A stretch of 64,000 bases of DNA from Hellea sp039977295 (GCA_039977295.1 JBDWDN010000012.1:1116001-1180000); one strand, 5' to 3'. Shown: positions 1-8,656, numbered from the stretch's first letter. Translations and numbers: made by a program. The notes: generated by a model not told the origin, from the letters alone.

Positions 1-851
1 ACGGCGTGGAATATGCCGTTTTCGTTCCGCCGCCTGTTGACGATACGCCCCAACCAGAAAACATTCCGCTCGACATATTATATGAGGATGATCAGCTTAT
101 TGTCGTCAATAAACCTGCGGGCATGACGGTTCATCCGGCTCCTGGCTCTCGCTCCGCCACACTGGTCAACGCCCTGCTCCATCATTGCACCGACAGTCTC
201 TCGGGTATTGGGGGCGTCATGCGCCCCGGCATTGTTCACCGTATTGATAAAGACACCTCAGGCGCGTTGGTCGTGGCTAAAACAGACATCGCCCATCGCT
301 ACCTCTCTAAGCAATTTGCAAAACACACAGTAGAGCGCGTTTATGTCTGCCTTGTCCGCTCAATCCCTAAGCCGCGCGAAGGTCAAATCGTGAGCCGTAT
401 TGCGCGCAGCACCGCCGACCGCAAAAAACAAGCTGTGGTGCGCGGCACAATGAATAATCTAGACGCGACGGATCACGGCCGCCACGCCATCACAAATTAC
501 AAATATGTCAAAGGCTACGGTCAGCAGCCAAACGCCGCGGTCGGCGTCCCGCAAGTTAGTATGATTGAGTGCCGATTAGAGACAGGCCGCACCCATCAAA
601 TCCGCGTTCACCTCGCCCATATTGGCTGTCCGCTGCTCGGCGATCCGCTCTATGGTAAGCAGCGCGCATTCCTGACCAGTAAAAGCCCCGGCGAAGTGGC
701 CGTTAAAGAGGCCATGTCAACATTTAAACGCCAAGCACTCCACGCTGTAAGCCTCGGCTTTAAACACCCCGTCACCAAAGAGTTTATGGTCTTTGAAACA
801 CCGTTAGCGCCGGAAATGGCAAATTTGGTCACGGCCTTAGAGCAACTTTAA
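1..851 (+). CDS. rluD: RluD-family 23S rRNA pseudouridine synthase (5' end cut by window)
   Basis: This enzyme isomerises uridines to pseudouridine in the helix 69 region of 23S rRNA. The reading frame is open back to the window edge, so the start and the N-terminal S4 RNA-binding domain expected for RluD lie outside; the GTG at position 6 is internal. The visible part is the catalytic core. It has the early NKPAG motif and HRIDKDTSG, whose first Asp (residue 81 counted from the GTG) matches the family's catalytic Asp, and later GRTHQIRVH and GCPLLGDPLYG. rpoH follows 112 bases downstream on the same strand, an order common in alphaproteobacteria. RluD rather than RluC or RluA is favoured by this context and by the motifs. 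Confidence 0.9.
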   Translation, partial: GVEYAVFVPPPVDDTPQPENIPLDILYEDDQLIVVNKPAGMTVHPAPGSRSATLVNALLHHCTDSLSGIGGVMRPGIVHRIDKDTSGALVVAKTDIAHRYLSKQFAKHTVERVYVCLVRSIPKPREGQIVSRIARSTADRKKQAVVRGTMNNLDATDHGRHAITNYKYVKGYGQQPNAAVGVPQVSMIECRLETGRTHQIRVHLAHIGCPLLGDPLYGKQRAFLTSKSPGEVAVKEAMSTFKRQALHAVSLGFKHPVTKEFMVFETPLAPEMANLVTALEQL

Positions 852-917
852 GGCCGTTATCAAACGGGTTTTGGGGAATTATCACGGGCGGCTCTCTTAA
901 AATTCACTTTGGAACCC

Positions 918-945
918 TTTCAATAATGATAAGCCATCCTATATA
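918..945 (+). promoter_or_regulatory. candidate rpoH promoter
   Basis: TTTCAA (918-923), 16 bases, then TATATA (940-945) resembles a -35/-10 pair 19 bases before the rpoH start; GGAGGG at about 954 would be the ribosome binding site. The match is by eye only, and a short leader would follow. It could instead be chance in an A+T-rich gap. Confidence 0.3.
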
Positions 946-963
946 TGAGCACTGGAGGGTTTA

Positions 964-1935
964 ATGACTAAAACGAAAACCGAAACCAAAGTCCCCGCGA
1001 AGAAAGCGGCCAGCGCCGCTCAAAAGGCGGATGCATCATATTCAGGCAATATGAGCCTGTCTGTGAAGCTTTCCCCTGAGCAAGGGCTTAACAGCTATTT
1101 ACAAGAAGTGCGTAAGTTCCCAATGTTGGAACGTGACGAAGAATTTATGCTGGCCAAACGCTGGGTCGAACATCAAGACTCGGCAGCCGCGGAAAAAATG
1201 GTAACGTCGCATCTGCGCCTCGTGGCGAAAATTGCTATGGGCTATCGCGGCTACGGCTTGCCGATTGGCGAAGTCATCTCCGAAGGCAATGTCGGCCTGA
1301 TGCAAGCCGTCAAGAAATTTGATCCCGATAAGGGCTTCCGTCTTTCGACGTACGCTATGTGGTGGATTCGCGCCGCAATTCAGGAATATGTCCTGCGCTC
1401 TTGGTCGCTTGTCAAAATGGGAACCACCGCGGCGCAGAAAAAGCTATTTTTCAATCTTCGCCGTATGAAAGGCGAGATGAAAGCGATTGAGGATGGCGAC
1501 CTAAGGCCTGAACACCTTAAGAAAATTGCGACAAAGCTTGGCGTGAAAGAATCAGAAGTAACTTCCATGAACCGCCGTATGGGTCATGGCGGCGATGCGT
1601 CGCTCAATGTAACGATTGGCGGCGATGATGGCTCTGCTGAATGGCAAGACTGGCTGCAAGATGACACGGCCTCTCAAGAAGAGGTACTTGGCGATGATCA
1701 AGAGCATAATGCGCGTATGGATTTGCTGGGCGACGCAATGGCAAACCTTAATGAGCGTGAGCGCGATATTATTGCCAAACGCCGCCTCGCGGATAAGCCT
1801 ATGACGCTTGAAGATCTTGCTAAGATCTACAATGTGTCGCGTGAGCGCATTCGCCAAATCGAAGGCCGTGCTTTTGAGAAACTACAAGAAGCCATGCTAA
1901 AGGCGGCCAATTCGACGGGGCTTATTGAAGGGTAA
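964..1935 (+). CDS. rpoH: RNA polymerase heat-shock sigma factor RpoH (sigma-32)
   Basis: The 323-residue product directs RNA polymerase to heat-shock promoters. After a Lys/Ala-rich N-terminus of about 30 residues come sigma region 1.2 (LNSYLQEVRKFPML), region 2 with the core-binding and -10-binding helices (GLPIGEVISEGNVGLMQA, FRLSTYAMWWIRAAIQEY), and QKKLFFNLR at about residues 157-165. That last motif is the RpoH box that separates RpoH from other group members. Region 4 (LEDLAKIYNVSRERIRQIE) is the -35-binding helix-turn-helix. The ATG is preceded by GGAGGG. Length is typical. A small membrane-protein gene begins 3 bases after the stop and is probably cotranscribed. Confidence 0.97.
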   Translation: MTKTKTETKVPAKKAASAAQKADASYSGNMSLSVKLSPEQGLNSYLQEVRKFPMLERDEEFMLAKRWVEHQDSAAAEKMVTSHLRLVAKIAMGYRGYGLPIGEVISEGNVGLMQAVKKFDPDKGFRLSTYAMWWIRAAIQEYVLRSWSLVKMGTTAAQKKLFFNLRRMKGEMKAIEDGDLRPEHLKKIATKLGVKESEVTSMNRRMGHGGDASLNVTIGGDDGSAEWQDWLQDDTASQEEVLGDDQEHNARMDLLGDAMANLNERERDIIAKRRLADKPMTLEDLAKIYNVSRERIRQIEGRAFEKLQEAMLKAANSTGLIEG

Positions 1936-1938
1936 AGC

Positions 1939-2229
1939 ATGAAAACCTGGCAATCTTTTCTTCTCGAGGCATTGATTGTTTTGTTTTTCCTTGGCGCCCT
2001 GATTTTTGCGTTGCCCTATCTGGCTTCAGATGAAGTTTCGGCGAAGAACCCAAGTATCGCCATTCTAACTTCAATAGTCTTTTTTACCATCAGCCGTGGT
2101 TTAACTTTCTACCGAGACCTAAAAACACGGTCTCGATTTACCCTCGTCGTGTCCACCTTACTGGAAATTTTTGGTTTCTTAGTATTCCTAATCCTCTCGC
2201 AGGAAATAATGCGACTGAACGTTATTTAG
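1939..2229 (+). CDS. small membrane protein, unknown function
   Basis: This 96-residue protein is not recognised. It shows three likely transmembrane segments (about residues 8-27, 40-55 and 72-92) with a short basic loop (FYRDLKTRSRF) between the second and third. The ATG lies 3 bases after the rpoH stop, so it is probably translated from the rpoH transcript. Nothing in the sequence ties it to the heat-shock response apart from position. A near-perfect 17-base palindrome (TGGCCGCC-C-GGCGGCCA, 2253-2269) sits just downstream and may form a hairpin at the 3' end, although no T-run follows it. Confidence 0.7.
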   Translation: MKTWQSFLLEALIVLFFLGALIFALPYLASDEVSAKNPSIAILTSIVFFTISRGLTFYRDLKTRSRFTLVVSTLLEIFGFLVFLILSQEIMRLNVI

Positions 2230-2369
2230 CGTGACACATCTTAAGCATGATTTGGCCGCCCGGCGGCCATATTCTCCTATATCGCCCTAAAATGACCATA
2301 GCCGCGTCCTAAAACTGTCCGCTTTAACTGGCATAGCGTCCCTATCACTTAACAGGGACGGGACAGACC

Positions 2370-4526
2370 ATGCGGCCACAGCTTTCACATTTCATCACAG
2401 CAGCGGTTTTATCAACTGCATTTTCGTCCCCTATTTGGGCCAATACGCCGCCGCCTTTATCATCTCAGCTCGAATCCGAAGTTGGCTTAAATGATACGCG
2501 CGATGGCTCGCTTTTATTCAAGACGGATCGCCCAGACCGTTACATCAAAGCGCCCATGGTTGCGACCGATGTTAAGATGGACATTGCCGGCCCCGTCATC
2601 CGCACTACATTATCTCAGACATTTCAGAACACGTCAGATCAATGGGTTGAAGGCGTTTACGTTTTTCCTTTGCCTGAAAACGCGGCCGTAGATCAGCTTC
2701 GTATTGTGGTCGGAGGCCGCCTCATTGAAGGCCAAATTAAAGAGAAAAAACAGGCTAAGAAAATCTATGAAACAGCCAAAGCGCAAGGCAAGAAAGCCAG
2801 CCTAGTCGAGCAGCTACGTCCCAATATGTTCTCTGCCTCTGTTGCCAATATTGGGCCGCATGAAGCGGTTGCCATTCAAATTGAATATCAAGATAAAAGC
2901 GATATAAAACATGGCGTTGCGTCACTTACCTTTCCCATGACAGTCGCCCCGCGTTTCTCTCCGCCTGCTGAGATCGTCAAGCTCGCAGCCGCAGATGGCG
3001 GTTCTATGCCGGTCGTGCTTGACCCTGTTCTAGACAGGCACCTAATTTCTCCGCCGCTTATGAATCCCAAGGATGAACCGGCCGAATATCTTCGCTTGCC
3101 CGTTAGTATCGAAATAAACCTCGAAGCGGGCTTTGATGTGGCCGATATTTCAAGCCCCTATCACGACATTTCTGTTGACCGGATTGACGGCGACAGCGCC
3201 CGTATCACATTGGCCGCAGGTGAGGTTCCCGCTAATCGCGACTTCCAATTAAAATGGAAAGCTGGATTTTCAGCTGAACCGCAACGCGCGGTCTTTACCG
3301 AAACTATAGGCGAGACGAGTTACCTCATGACTATGATGTCGCCACCTCTTCCTGAATTCTCCAAAGATGTTAAAAGCCATGCCCGCGAGATGCTTTTCAT
3401 CATAGACACATCAGGCTCTATGGGCGGCACCTCAATCAGCCAAGCGCGACGCGCCTTAAAAATGGGATTAGAGCGCCTCGGCCCCGAGGACAGTTTCAAC
3501 GTCACGCGTTTTTCTAGTGATTATTCCAAGCTCTTTGACGGCCCCATGCCCGCGACGGATGAGAATATCAAAAAAGCTATGCGTTATGTCGACCGCTTAA
3601 AGGCGGATGGCGGGACAATGATGAAGCCTGCTCTGAGCGATAGTTTCCGCGCCAAAACAGACGAGTCCCGCTTGCGCCAAATCATATTCATAACGGATGG
3701 TTCTATTGGCAATGAGACCGAGCTTTTCGCCTTGATACAAGACAAATTAGGCGATGCGCGCCTGTTCCCCATTGGCATTGGGTCTGCCCCTAATCGGTTC
3801 TTCATGTCCCGCGCCGCAAAGTTTGGACGCGGCACGATGGTAATGATCGGAAAAATTGATGAGGTAGAAACGCAAATGGGCGGATTATTCACGGCGCTCG
3901 AAAACCCTGTTCTGACCAATCTACAGCTAAGCCTAAAAGACACAGGTGACGCCTATCCGTCCCGCCTGCCCGATCTCTATGACGGCGAGCCCGTGGTGTC
4001 CATTGTGAAGCTAGCGAGCAATGACGTACCAAATTCCCTCATAATTTCAGGCCAATATGCCGATAGTCCTTATAAAGGCCGCGTAGATTTATCCCGCGCC
4101 GCTGAGGCCAAAGGCCTATCCGTGCTGTGGGCGCGCTCAAAGATTGCGGATCTCGAAGAACGCCGCTTTGACCGCGACGGCGCGGCGAAAATTGACGCTG
4201 AGATATTAAAGACTGCGCTCGACTATCACTTGGTAAGCCGCCTGACCTCGCTCGTCGCAGTAGATATTACGCCTTCGCGCAATATAGCTGATCCGCTAAC
4301 ATCCTTGCAGGTTCCGACACAGCTCCCCGAAGGTTGGGACTTTGGAAAGCTCGCAGCTGCGCCGTCTAAGCCGCGTAAATCTCACGCCGCTAATCGCCCC
4401 GCCGATCCCGGCACTAAGAAATTCGCGCAAATGCCGTCAACCGCCAGCCCCCACCTGTTAATGACATGGCTAGGTTTGTTCTTGATGCTGTTTGGCTTTG
4501 TAACGCGCCGCCGCCGCAATGCATAA
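2370..4526 (+). CDS. VIT/VWA-domain surface protein, dedicated sortase substrate
   Basis: A 718-residue exported protein of the "marine proteobacterial sortase target" type (compare TIGR03788). A signal peptide (residues 1-24, ending WAN) is followed by a VIT domain (about 55-180) and a von Willebrand A domain whose metal-binding MIDAS motif is DTSGS at 346-350. The C-terminus is a sorting signal: MPSTA (688-692), a hydrophobic stretch, then RRRRNA. MPSTA is a variant of the LPXTG-like motif, so the sortase would cut after Thr and attach the protein to an unknown acceptor. The sortase gene overlaps this stop by 8 bases. VIT plus VWA proteins resemble inter-alpha-trypsin inhibitor heavy chains; the function in bacteria is unknown. 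Confidence 0.9.
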   Translation: MRPQLSHFITAAVLSTAFSSPIWANTPPPLSSQLESEVGLNDTRDGSLLFKTDRPDRYIKAPMVATDVKMDIAGPVIRTTLSQTFQNTSDQWVEGVYVFPLPENAAVDQLRIVVGGRLIEGQIKEKKQAKKIYETAKAQGKKASLVEQLRPNMFSASVANIGPHEAVAIQIEYQDKSDIKHGVASLTFPMTVAPRFSPPAEIVKLAAADGGSMPVVLDPVLDRHLISPPLMNPKDEPAEYLRLPVSIEINLEAGFDVADISSPYHDISVDRIDGDSARITLAAGEVPANRDFQLKWKAGFSAEPQRAVFTETIGETSYLMTMMSPPLPEFSKDVKSHAREMLFIIDTSGSMGGTSISQARRALKMGLERLGPEDSFNVTRFSSDYSKLFDGPMPATDENIKKAMRYVDRLKADGGTMMKPALSDSFRAKTDESRLRQIIFITDGSIGNETELFALIQDKLGDARLFPIGIGSAPNRFFMSRAAKFGRGTMVMIGKIDEVETQMGGLFTALENPVLTNLQLSLKDTGDAYPSRLPDLYDGEPVVSIVKLASNDVPNSLIISGQYADSPYKGRVDLSRAAEAKGLSVLWARSKIADLEERRFDRDGAAKIDAEILKTALDYHLVSRLTSLVAVDITPSRNIADPLTSLQVPTQLPEGWDFGKLAAAPSKPRKSHAANRPADPGTKKFAQMPSTASPHLLMTWLGLFLMLFGFVTRRRRNA

Positions 4527-5088
4527 GCGCGCCCGATTTGGTCTAAGCCTGACCTTTGCTGCGTTGGGCTTAGCGCTATTTGGTAATGGGCTTTATATTG
4601 GCTTTAAAGCCGTTATCGCGCAAAATCTAATGGAGAGGGCCTGGACGAAAACGGCACAAAGCGGCGACGTGCATCTCCCATGGTCTTGGATAGACGCACA
4701 TCCCGTTGCGAGGTTGAGCTTCGAAGGCGATAGGCGCGCCCATATCGTGCTCAATACAGATAGCGGCCAAGCCTTAGCCTTTGGCCCCGCCGTCATCAGC
4801 GGCACTGAAAAGACCGATATGATGGCCATTGCCGCGCATAAAAACACGCAATTCCAGAACCTTAAATCCTTAGCGGTTGGAGAAACCATCTGGCTCGAAC
4901 GCCCCAAAGGCGAAGTTTTGACCTATCACGTCACCCACACTAAAATCCTTGATAGCCGTGTTGAAGGTTTGGCAATTGAAGCCATTGCTGACACGCCGTC
5001 ACGATTAGCGCTGGTGACATGCTATCCCTTCGACGCCGTAAGCTTTAATGGCCCAATGCGCTATGTGGTTTATGCAAAAAGAGTCTAG
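4519..5088 (+). CDS. class GN sortase
   Basis: This 189-residue transpeptidase is predicted to cleave the sorting signal of the protein encoded just upstream. One N-terminal membrane anchor (about residues 9-33) is followed by the sortase beta-barrel. Catalytic residues are visible: His107 (AAHKNTQF), Cys168 (TCYPF) and Arg181 (MRYVVY). This is the pattern of the class GN family found in Gram-negative marine bacteria (compare TIGR03784). The ATG lies inside the last codons of the substrate gene, so the pair is translationally coupled. No other substrate with such a C-terminus was noticed in the window, which fits a one-substrate enzyme. Confidence 0.92.
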   Translation: MHKRARFGLSLTFAALGLALFGNGLYIGFKAVIAQNLMERAWTKTAQSGDVHLPWSWIDAHPVARLSFEGDRRAHIVLNTDSGQALAFGPAVISGTEKTDMMAIAAHKNTQFQNLKSLAVGETIWLERPKGEVLTYHVTHTKILDSRVEGLAIEAIADTPSRLALVTCYPFDAVSFNGPMRYVVYAKRV

Positions 5089-5207
5089 GGTCTGTCCTCA
5101 GTTTGAACCCTATATGAACGCTTGCGCCGACCACAGCCCTATTAACCCTGCGCTAAGGCTTCCCAGCTAAGTTATGCCTCACTTTGAGATTTAACTTGGG
5201 ATTTATA

Positions 5208-6056
5208 ATGGCTGTATTTTCGCGCTCCTCCTTTATTTTGACGTCGGCTCTTGTCACGACAGGGCTTGTAGCCTCGCTAGCTTATGCGCCGCTCGCACAA
5301 GCTTTCGGCGTTGGCGTTCAGCCCTCGACCGTGGAAATGACCATCAAACCGGGCGATCGACAGCGCCAAGTTATCACTATCGGTAACGTGCATAAATCCA
5401 AAACCATTAGCCTGACCATGGGCCTTGCCGACTGGTCGCTTGATAAGAACGGCAAACTTGTCCTCGAAGCTCCTGGCGAAACCACCCGTTCCGCAGCTGA
5501 ATGGGTACGGTTTTCCCCCGCCTCTGTGACGCTTAAACCAGAAACGTCGCAAGACGTCACCGTCGAAATAAGCGCCCCCTATAAGATTGAAAATAAAGGC
5601 GATCACCGCTTTGCCCTCCTCGCGACGACAATGCTGCCCGAACTCAATGAGCGCGGCGAGACATCAGGCGTTTGGAACCGGTATCAACTGGCCTCGCTAT
5701 TCTATCTCACTCTAACACCCTCCAAAAGCCTCCCAGAAGTCACGAGCGTCGCGATTAATGACACGGACAAATCCATGCTGACAATGGAAATCAAAAATGT
5801 CGGTGACGCCCATGCGCGCCTGCAAGGTAATGCCTATATTAAAGACGCTTCGGGCGACGTGGTGGCCGAAACGCCGCTTAATGCGGTTATCCTTGATGGC
5901 GGCGAGCGAACCTATAATGTCAAACTTCAAGACGCTGAGAAACTCGCGGCGGGCAATTACAAGATTGATTTTGAACTCAATAATAGCTTCGTGCCGCAAA
6001 ATAAATTCCGCACAACAAATGTCCCCGTGACCTCCGTTGAGTATGTCGCTGAATAA
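5208..6056 (+). CDS. PapD-like periplasmic pilus-assembly chaperone
   Basis: The product (282 residues from the ATG at 5208) has a signal peptide ending ...PLAQA and then an immunoglobulin-like first domain typical of fimbrial chaperones: GVGVQPSTVEMTIKPGDRQ, the strand WVRFSPASVTLKPETSQDVTV, and a second domain with VAINDTDKSMLTMEIKNVGD. Such chaperones cap fimbrial subunits in the periplasm. The frame is open to a TTG at 5184, but the ATG at 5208 has GGGA six bases upstream and gives a normal signal peptide. The next gene overlaps by 14 bases and encodes a secreted protein, a plausible client. No usher gene is visible, so the route over the outer membrane is unknown. Confidence 0.8.
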   Translation: MAVFSRSSFILTSALVTTGLVASLAYAPLAQAFGVGVQPSTVEMTIKPGDRQRQVITIGNVHKSKTISLTMGLADWSLDKNGKLVLEAPGETTRSAAEWVRFSPASVTLKPETSQDVTVEISAPYKIENKGDHRFALLATTMLPELNERGETSGVWNRYQLASLFYLTLTPSKSLPEVTSVAINDTDKSMLTMEIKNVGDAHARLQGNAYIKDASGDVVAETPLNAVILDGGERTYNVKLQDAEKLAAGNYKIDFELNNSFVPQNKFRTTNVPVTSVEYVAE

Positions 6057-6891
6057 ATCCATATGTCTTGGAGGGCTCGCCTCGCTATTGTCTTTTGGAC
6101 AGGCGAGCGCAAGTTTTCTTGATTCGGATTTTTGGTGCCGCACTTATGGCTGCGCCGTCGTCCATGATGGGCAAAATTACGATATTTATGATAATTGGCA
6201 ATTCGCCACCAATTCCTGTTGCGTCCCTTACGGCAGCGAAATGATCGACTATTACATTCGCGCCGGCGCAACAAACCTCACGGGAACGCTTGACGCCTCT
6301 GTCAATTACCGCGCCGCCTCAGACCAGAGCATGATGCTCGGCATTACCCAAAACGGCGGCAGCACAATAGATGCCAGTATTTTGGACGATGGGGATGGCT
6401 ATTTAGACGCCGCTGATGGTCTGTCTGCCTTTACCCTCAATCCCAATACCGACATCGCGCTTGCGGGCCCTGGCCGTAAATATTCACACAGCTTCTTCAT
6501 CAGCTCGCGAAACACGCGGTTCAGCCTACGGGCACTCGCCTCTATCTCCAACGCCTCAGGAGATTTCGTCAATACGATTCAGCTCGGCGACATCAAACTA
6601 ACGCCCAGCTTTGATGCGCGCGGGGATGATGGCGGCTTTGAATATGGACGCCGCGCAAATAGCTCTAATATTCAAATTGTCAGCGGCGTCGATAACCTAG
6701 GCGACCTTACGGGCGTACCGACACAGATCATGAACTTTGGCCGCTATAGCGGCATTCGCGCGAGGAATGCCGATATTGACGAGCAAACAATTCGCCTCGA
6801 TTTCCTCTATGAGATGCCTGACTATGATATGTCTATGGGCGTGGGGAGTTTGAATGTGGATGTAGCGTTCAGCTTTTATAGAGAGCGCTAG
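6043..6891 (+). CDS. secreted cysteine-containing protein, probable chaperone client
   Basis: The family is not recognised. The 282-residue product starts at the ATG at 6043 (a TTG two codons earlier is less likely) and has a signal peptide ending GQASA. The mature N-terminus carries a cluster of cysteines (FWCRTYGCAVV, NSCCVPYG) suggesting two disulfides. The rest is polar and rich in Asp, Gly, Ser and Asn, with beta-strand-like stretches and no membrane segment, and it ends in VDVAFSFYRER. The overlap with the PapD-like chaperone gene suggests it is folded or delivered by that chaperone, either as a structural subunit or as an adhesin. It converges with the next gene, overlapping by 4 bases. 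Confidence 0.7.
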   Translation: MSLNKSICLGGLASLLSFGQASASFLDSDFWCRTYGCAVVHDGQNYDIYDNWQFATNSCCVPYGSEMIDYYIRAGATNLTGTLDASVNYRAASDQSMMLGITQNGGSTIDASILDDGDGYLDAADGLSAFTLNPNTDIALAGPGRKYSHSFFISSRNTRFSLRALASISNASGDFVNTIQLGDIKLTPSFDARGDDGGFEYGRRANSSNIQIVSGVDNLGDLTGVPTQIMNFGRYSGIRARNADIDEQTIRLDFLYEMPDYDMSMGVGSLNVDVAFSFYRER

Positions 6892-7241
6892 AGCTCTAAT
6901 TCCAATCGCTTCTTCTTCGTCAGGCGTTTTATCGCCATGTGATAGCTCGCCTCAATATGGATGCGCAAGTTCTCGTCATCCAATCCCGGCTCTGCGTAAT
7001 GCTGTATCCACTTCATGCCGCGCGACGCCATATAAGGCGCGGGGCGAAGACCTGGCTCTTGGCGGAGCACTTCATAGGCAATTTCCGACGTCTTAAAGGT
7101 GACTTGAGATCCATCGCCGCCCCCGCGCGCAATAGCAAAGAGCTTCCCCGCAACCTTCCAAACATCCGCCCCGCCCCATTGAATGACATGTTCGGAATGG
7201 GGTAGCGAAGCGCAGAAAGTGTTGTAATCGTCGAGAGTCAT
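6888..7241 (-). CDS. MmcQ/YjbR family protein
   Basis: This 117-residue protein belongs to the MmcQ/YjbR family. It shows the early LPHSEHVIQWGGADVWKVAGKLFAI stretch (in part), the central TFKTSEIAYEVL, and the late YMASRGMKWIQHY motif typical of the family. Members have a CyaY-like fold and are often called DNA-binding, but their physiological role is not settled. The tail is basic (KRLTKKKRLE). A decayed copy of this gene's first 30 or so bases occurs at 7830-7866, which indicates a past duplication or a shared ancestry of the two starts. Confidence 0.88.
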   Translation of the reverse strand: MTLDDYNTFCASLPHSEHVIQWGGADVWKVAGKLFAIARGGGDGSQVTFKTSEIAYEVLRQEPGLRPAPYMASRGMKWIQHYAEPGLDDENLRIHIEASYHMAIKRLTKKKRLELEL

Positions 7242-7278
7242 TCCACTTTAATCTCATTGTAGGCTGATTTTAACTTGC

Positions 7279-7731
7279 CTATTTTTGCCATCCAAAGGAA
7301 ATCACTTCGCGGCATGTGACCTTGCCGTTTAAGGCTGCGGGGCCCATGATCAAATTACAGATACGTTGTGATTTTTTTGAGGGTGATTTAAAGCGCGTGG
7401 CAATTTCGTATTTTGAAGCATTCGGGCCATTCAAAAAATCGAGAGCCGTTGAGATGTCGACTTGATCGCTTGGATTGATAATCAATAGATATGTTTTCTT
7501 GCTTCCCGCAATTGATTTAGGTGTGGTGCAATAATAACCAATCCCTTCGCGCGTTACATTTAAACCCCGCATAGGGCAGACAATAGAATCAGAATTTTTA
7601 TCCGGCGTGACGGTCGCTAAGTTTGGACTGGGGGCTGGTGTTTGTGATGTTCGCGTTCGATCTTGCGCGCTAGCCTGCGTGGCTATGCCAAACACGGAAA
7701 CCATCGCCATTAAGATGAGTGTCTTTTTCAT
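7279..7731 (-). CDS. secreted protein, unknown function
   Basis: A 150-residue protein with a clear signal peptide ending ATQASA, then a low-complexity Thr/Pro/Ser linker and a small domain with four cysteines (IVCPMRG, YYCTTPK, RICNLIM, VTCREVI), consistent with two disulfides in the periplasm. I do not recognise the family. The gene lies between yjbR and a fragment of a second yjbR-like gene on the same strand and may be transcribed with the distal end of the suf cluster, though 131 bases separate it from the gene upstream. Confidence 0.65.
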   Translation of the reverse strand: MKKTLILMAMVSVFGIATQASAQDRTRTSQTPAPSPNLATVTPDKNSDSIVCPMRGLNVTREGIGYYCTTPKSIAGSKKTYLLIINPSDQVDISTALDFLNGPNASKYEIATRFKSPSKKSQRICNLIMGPAALNGKVTCREVISFGWQK

Positions 7732-7749
7732 AATATACCCCTTTTCGCT

Positions 7750-7866
7750 TTATAGCGAATGTTGAGGATACACTATTTTGGTAATAGACGCAAAATCCAC
7801 AGGTTGCAGATTACTGAAAGCTTGAAACCAAGAGGCACTGTAAGTGTTATAGTCGTCGGGAGTCAT
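7750..7866 (-). pseudogene. decayed 5' fragment of a second yjbR-like gene
   Basis: On the minus strand a 38-codon frame starts MTPDDYNTYSASW, closely matching the MTLDDYNTFCASL start of the yjbR gene about 620 bases away; about 26 of the first 33 bases agree. After that the similarity is lost and the frame stops. Its ATG overlaps the TGA of the upstream membrane-protein gene (ATGA at 7863-7866), the usual sign of a gene once translated in the same operon. The simplest reading is a yjbR paralogue reduced to its start by deletion. The alternative is a short real peptide. Confidence 0.45.
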
Positions 7867-8279
7867 TTTTCTTCACAGAAGAAATTTACAATCCGATTGA
7901 ACAATAGAAGTTCAAAAGTAACACATAGAACAGTGAAACATATCGCCAGATAAGAAATCATCGCGAAATCAGATTCAACGCCCCACAAAAGCTCTGGAAA
8001 CGGCGTAGAAAAAAAGATTGGCGGCACTAATGTAAAAAGAGCCCAAGTCTCTGCATGACCTTCAAATATGCGGTCATCTAAATTTAACGGCAAATCCTGC
8101 GCATGCCAAAAAAACGCTCTGAACACGATCAATATTATTGCAATAAAACTTACAGCTCCAAAGGTATATGCGACTGGCAAAACATTTAATAACGTGGCTG
8201 CAAGGCAAACACATACCCCGATTTGGGCTATGCATATGAATAGTAGCTGATTACGAAAATGCTGTTTGCGAGCACTCAA
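7863..8279 (-). CDS. membrane protein at the 3' end of the suf operon
   Basis: An unrecognised hydrophobic protein of about 139 residues with four likely membrane segments and the stretch FWHAQDLPLNLDDRIFEGHAETW between segments two and three. No ATG is available near the start. The TTG at 8279 lies 2 bases beyond the sufA stop and would be served by coupling; the frame is open further upstream (to 8330) but that would overlap sufA by 49 bases. Its last codon overlaps the start of the yjbR-like fragment. A role in Fe-S metabolism is only suggested by position. Confidence 0.5.
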   Translation of the reverse strand: MSARKQHFRNQLLFICIAQIGVCVCLAATLLNVLPVAYTFGAVSFIAIILIVFRAFFWHAQDLPLNLDDRIFEGHAETWALFTLVPPIFFSTPFPELLWGVESDFAMISYLAICFTVLCVTFELLLFNRIVNFFCEEK

Positions 8280-8281
8280 AT

Positions 8282-8656
8282 TTATTCCGCCGCGAAAGGC
8301 ACAATCGTTACGCTTTCGCCGCAGCCGCAAGCATCTGTTTGGTTCGGGTTCTTGAAGGTGAATTTTGAGCTTAAAATATCAACTTCATAATCCACAACCG
8401 ACCCTAAGATGAAAAGCACTGCCTTGGCATCGACCACAATCTGTACGTCTTTATCCTCAATGATTTCATCGAACTTTTCGGGCTTGGCCACATAGTCCAT
8501 AATATATTCCATGCCCGCGCAGCCGCCATTGGTCACGCCGACGCGCAAATAGCCCTCGCCGCGTTCGTCCAGGATTTCGCGCACGCGGTTAGCGGCGGCA
8601 TCTGTAAGGGTGACGAGTTTGGGGCGTGGCCGTCTTGTTCTTGTTGTTACTGTCAT
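8282..8656 (-). CDS. sufA: SufA A-type iron-sulfur carrier protein
   Basis: An A-type carrier accepts Fe-S clusters from the SufBCD scaffold and passes them to apo-proteins. The 124-residue product has the three conserved cysteines of the HesB/IscA/SufA family at 46 (TNGGCAGMEY), 110 and 112 (DACGCGES). A basic N-terminal stretch (TRTRRPRPK) precedes the domain. The start overlaps the sufT stop by 4 bases (ATGA), so the two are coupled. Its place at the end of a suf operon supports SufA over ErpA or IscA; sequence alone does not separate them. Confidence 0.93.
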   Translation of the reverse strand: MTVTTRTRRPRPKLVTLTDAAANRVREILDERGEGYLRVGVTNGGCAGMEYIMDYVAKPEKFDEIIEDKDVQIVVDAKAVLFILGSVVDYEVDILSSKFTFKNPNQTDACGCGESVTIVPFAAE

